NCBI GenBank assembly: GCA_964347615.1
Contig: CAYFZO010000056.1
Location: forward strand, 1-5,429
DNA length: 5,429 bases
Origin: CAYFZO01 sp964347615
GTDB lineage: Bacteria; Pseudomonadota; Gammaproteobacteria; Poriferisulfidales; Oxydemutatoraceae
Direction: 5' to 3'
Shown: in pieces, positions 1-3,200 of the stretch
Layout of the letters: the number at the start of each line of letters is the position of its first letter
Numbering within the stretch: position 1 is the first letter of the stretch
The notes under the pieces: model-generated
Database searches by the model: none
What the model was told of the DNA's origin: nothing
What the model saw: the letters and a program-made list of their open reading frames with translations, nothing else
Made by a program: the position numbers and the translations under genes

Positions 1-288
1 TTGCCGGCGGGCACGTTCGCCGGCCTCGGGGAACTTCGGGAATTGGATTTAAGCGGCAACCGATTGGCCGCGTTGCCGGCGGACGTGTTCGCCGGCCTCG
101 ACAAACTGACGGCCCTATCTCTGTCCGGCAACTACTTGACTGCGTTGCCGGCGGGCACGTTCGCTGGCCTCGGCGCACTGGAGCACCTGCGTCTGAACGA
201 CAACCGATTCGCCCGCTTGTCGACAGGCGTGTTTCGGGGGCTCTCGAATCTGGACGCGTTGCGCTTAGGTGACAACCCCGGCGCCGAG
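1..288 (+). repeat. Leucine-rich repeats, four 24-residue units with C-terminal cap
   Basis: Four 72-bp units start at bases 1, 73, 145 and 217. They follow the typical extracellular consensus LPxxxFxGLxxLxxLxLxxNxLxx: units open with LPAGTFAGL, LPADVFAGL, LPAGTFAGL and LSTGVFRGL, and carry the asparagine ladder SGN, SGN, NDN, GDN. The last unit departs into DNPGAEFEL, where the leucine ladder ends; the NP recalls the cap of other LRR proteins, but the cap cysteines are absent. Units 1 and 3 share nearly identical DNA at their starts (one mismatch over roughly 29 bases), closer than either is to unit 2. The window opens exactly at a unit boundary, so more repeats probably lie upstream. LRR solenoids usually bind proteins or glycans; the ligand here is unknown. 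Confidence 0.93.
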
Positions 289-3200
289 TTTGAATTGACG
301 ATGCATTTCGAGCCCGTGGCGCGGGCACGATCGAATCGCACGTTGTCGCTCAGGGCCACGTTGCGCGAGGGCGCGCCCTATCGTCTGCGGGCAGGGGTGG
401 TGGTATCCGACGCCGAGATTCGAGGGCTGCCCGACGGCGTCGTGACGATTCCGGCGGGCGAGGCGCACAGCGAAACGTTCCTGGTGTCTCCGACGGGGCG
501 GTCTCCGACGTTGACGTTCGTCGCCTTATCGTCGCCGCCCCTCAGTTGCGATTTTGGGCGGAGAGTCGACGGTCAATGCTTCAGCGGCTTCACGGTCGAC
601 TGGGACACCGAGTTCAGCTTGGACGACGACGTCGACCCGAACGTGTCGGGGGTCACGGTCGAGGTCGGCAAGGAAGCCGTCGCCCACGTCCACTTCAGCG
701 AAAGGACTTTCGTGATTCCGAGCGCGGACGGTCGCAACCCGACGTTGAGTCTGGAGATGGGCGGTGAGGAGCGGGTTGCGGTCTACGACGAGGATTTGAG
801 TTCCAGCGACACCCTGGTGTTCCGGTATGCACCGCGGAGCGACGACGAAGACTTGAGAGGCGTTGTCGTTTCCGACGGCGGATTGGTTCTCAACGGCGCG
901 AGCATCACCGACCTTGCGGACAACTCTGCGGATCTTTCCTACTTCGATTCGTTGACGCCTGACGATTACTCGGTTGAAGTGAGCGCGGCGGCCGTGAGGA
1001 GAGAGGTGGAGCTTGCGTTCAGTCCGGGCACGGTCGACGTCAACCCGGGAGGGCGCGTCGCGTTCACGCTGGAGACGATCCCGGCGTTCAGGGCCGGTGA
1101 GTCGGCGACGGTGACGTTGACGGCGTCGCCCGGGATTTCCCTGGCCAGTGCTGAGGATGATGCCGAGGGCACCGCCGAGGATGGGGCCGGGGAGGTCTTG
1201 ACGCTGCACTTGGACGGCGAGACGACACGACGCGAGGTGAGCGTTTCGATGGCCGGCGCCGCCCGGTCGGGGCTGGTCACGGCGGCGTGGGAGAGTTTCT
1301 CCGGGTTTGAGCCGGTACCTCCGCGGTCGTCGTTGGCGGTAAACCCGGTTTCGGTCACGTTCACGCCGGGCACTGTCAGCCTCGAGCAGGGCAGCAGTGT
1401 CGTGGTGTCGGTGGCGACGGTGCCCGAGCTGTCTCCCGGTCAGTCGGCGATGGTGGTGCTGACGGTGCAGGCGGGGCTTTCCTTCGGCGATGGCGGGCGC
1501 GCTGTGACGCTGCACTTGGACGGGGCGACGACTCGGCGTGAGGTCAGGGTCGGGGCGAACCTCGACGCGCCGCCCGGGGAGATCGGGATTACGGCGGCAC
1601 TGAGCGGCAGCGGGTTTGCGCCGGCGGACGAGCAACCGCCGTTGTCGGTGAACGTGACGCTCAGGGTGGTGTCGGTTTCGGTGGAGTTTGACGTGGTGGC
1701 CGAGGCGGTGTTGACGGTCTCGGACGATGCCGAGGTGACGTTGCGCTTGGGCGAAACCTCCGGGCTGTATCCGGGTGAAGTGTTGGAGTTCATCGTGACG
1801 ATCGAAGGTTCGGGACTGGACGTGTCCCGGCAAAACCTGAGTTTGACGGCGTCCGGGTCGGCCACGGTGTTGATTTTCGCGCGAACGCCGGGCGCCAGAG
1901 GGACCTTGACGGTGACGTCGGCGCGCCCGTCGGCGGTGAGGCTGGGAGAGACGGCGTTGCCGGTGCGGGTCGAGCGGGACCTGAGGTTGTCTTTCGATCC
2001 GGCGGAAGTGGTTTTAAGGGCGGGCGGCTTGCCCGCAGTCGTGGCGTTGACGTTGGAAAGGAACGATTTGCTTGAGCCGGACGAGACGGTGGTGGTGACG
2101 CTGACCCCGAGTCCGGGTCTCGAGGTGACGTCGGAGTCAGGAGAGAGCTTGACTCTGGTGAGTTTGGGTCACGGCGCCGGAGTGACCACGCGCGTGTGGG
2201 TCAGCGCGAACCGGGACGCCCACTACGCGACCTCCGACGTGGAAAGGCTGGGCGTGGCGGCGTCGGCTTTACCGGACAACTCGCGGGCGGCTGAAACTAC
2301 GCTGAGGGTCATGGTGGAACAACGCGAAATCAGGGTGTCGTTCAAACCGGGACGGATTACATTGGTGCGTGGCGGCGCGTCGGTGACGGTGATGATGAGA
2401 ACCGAGCCTGAGTTGCAGAGCGGCGAAGCGTTGGTGGTCTCGTTGAGTGCGACCGACGTGGCGGTGGTGAGTCCGACGGGGCCGGTGACGTTGACCCCGG
2501 CAAACGACGTCGTGCCTGTGACCGTCAAAGCGCCGCGTCGGTCAAGCGTGTTCGACGTGGTGTTCGCGACGCTGGACGCGAGCGCGTCGTCGCTCGGGAA
2601 CGCACGGGTGACGACGGAGCCTCTCATGGTCGACGTCGTTCGCAGCGTGAACCTGTCGCTCTCCGACCTCGCGGGTCAAGACTTGGTGAGGTTCGTCGCC
2701 GGCGAAACGACCGAGGTCAGGGTGACGACGGACCCGGTGCTTGAGGGGGACGAGCGGGTGACGGTGACGTTGAGCGTTGACCCGCGCCTGAGTTTGGAGA
2801 GCGCCGGTTCGGCGTTGATCGACGGCAACGCGCTGGTTTTGAGCGCGATGAACCCGGGCGCCACGATCGCTGTCACCGCGGAGATACCGGATTTGGATTT
2901 GGTCGACGGGGTTTCGGCGTCGGGCGCGGGAGAAAACGTCAGCGTCGCCGCCGCCGCGTCGCTTCGAGTGATAACCGACGCGGCGGCTGAAGTGGCGCTG
3001 GTGCTTTCGCCGTCGCCGGTGGTCGAGGTTCAACAAGGTGGCAACACGACGCTTCGTGTGACGACCGACCCGCAGTTGGGCATGGGTCAGATAACGACGG
3101 TACTTCTGGTGATCGAACCGGACGACGTGGGATTGAGTTTTGTCACCGGCGCCGGCGTCTCATCGAATACCACGGTGAGACTGGGACAAGGCCGTCTGTT

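Noticed and set aside
1..3. TTG at the first base as a start codon
   Set aside because: It is the leucine at the fixed LPAGTF position of an LRR unit; no upstream bases exist to judge a ribosome binding site, and a protein starting there would lack a signal peptide.
546..767. Plus-strand frame of 73 codons starting inside the large gene
   Set aside because: It is out of frame with the main coding frame, Arg- and Gly-rich and without recognizable structure.
526..1833. Minus-strand open frame of 435 codons, with many other antisense frames of 65-220 codons
   Set aside because: Products are dominated by Arg, His, Pro and Gln or by Ser and Thr with no domain pattern, and they lie opposite a continuous, domain-bearing frame. 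They follow from G/C-ending codons, which leave few stops on the opposite strand. Antisense frames across 3340-5429 also repeat with the array, as expected of shadows.
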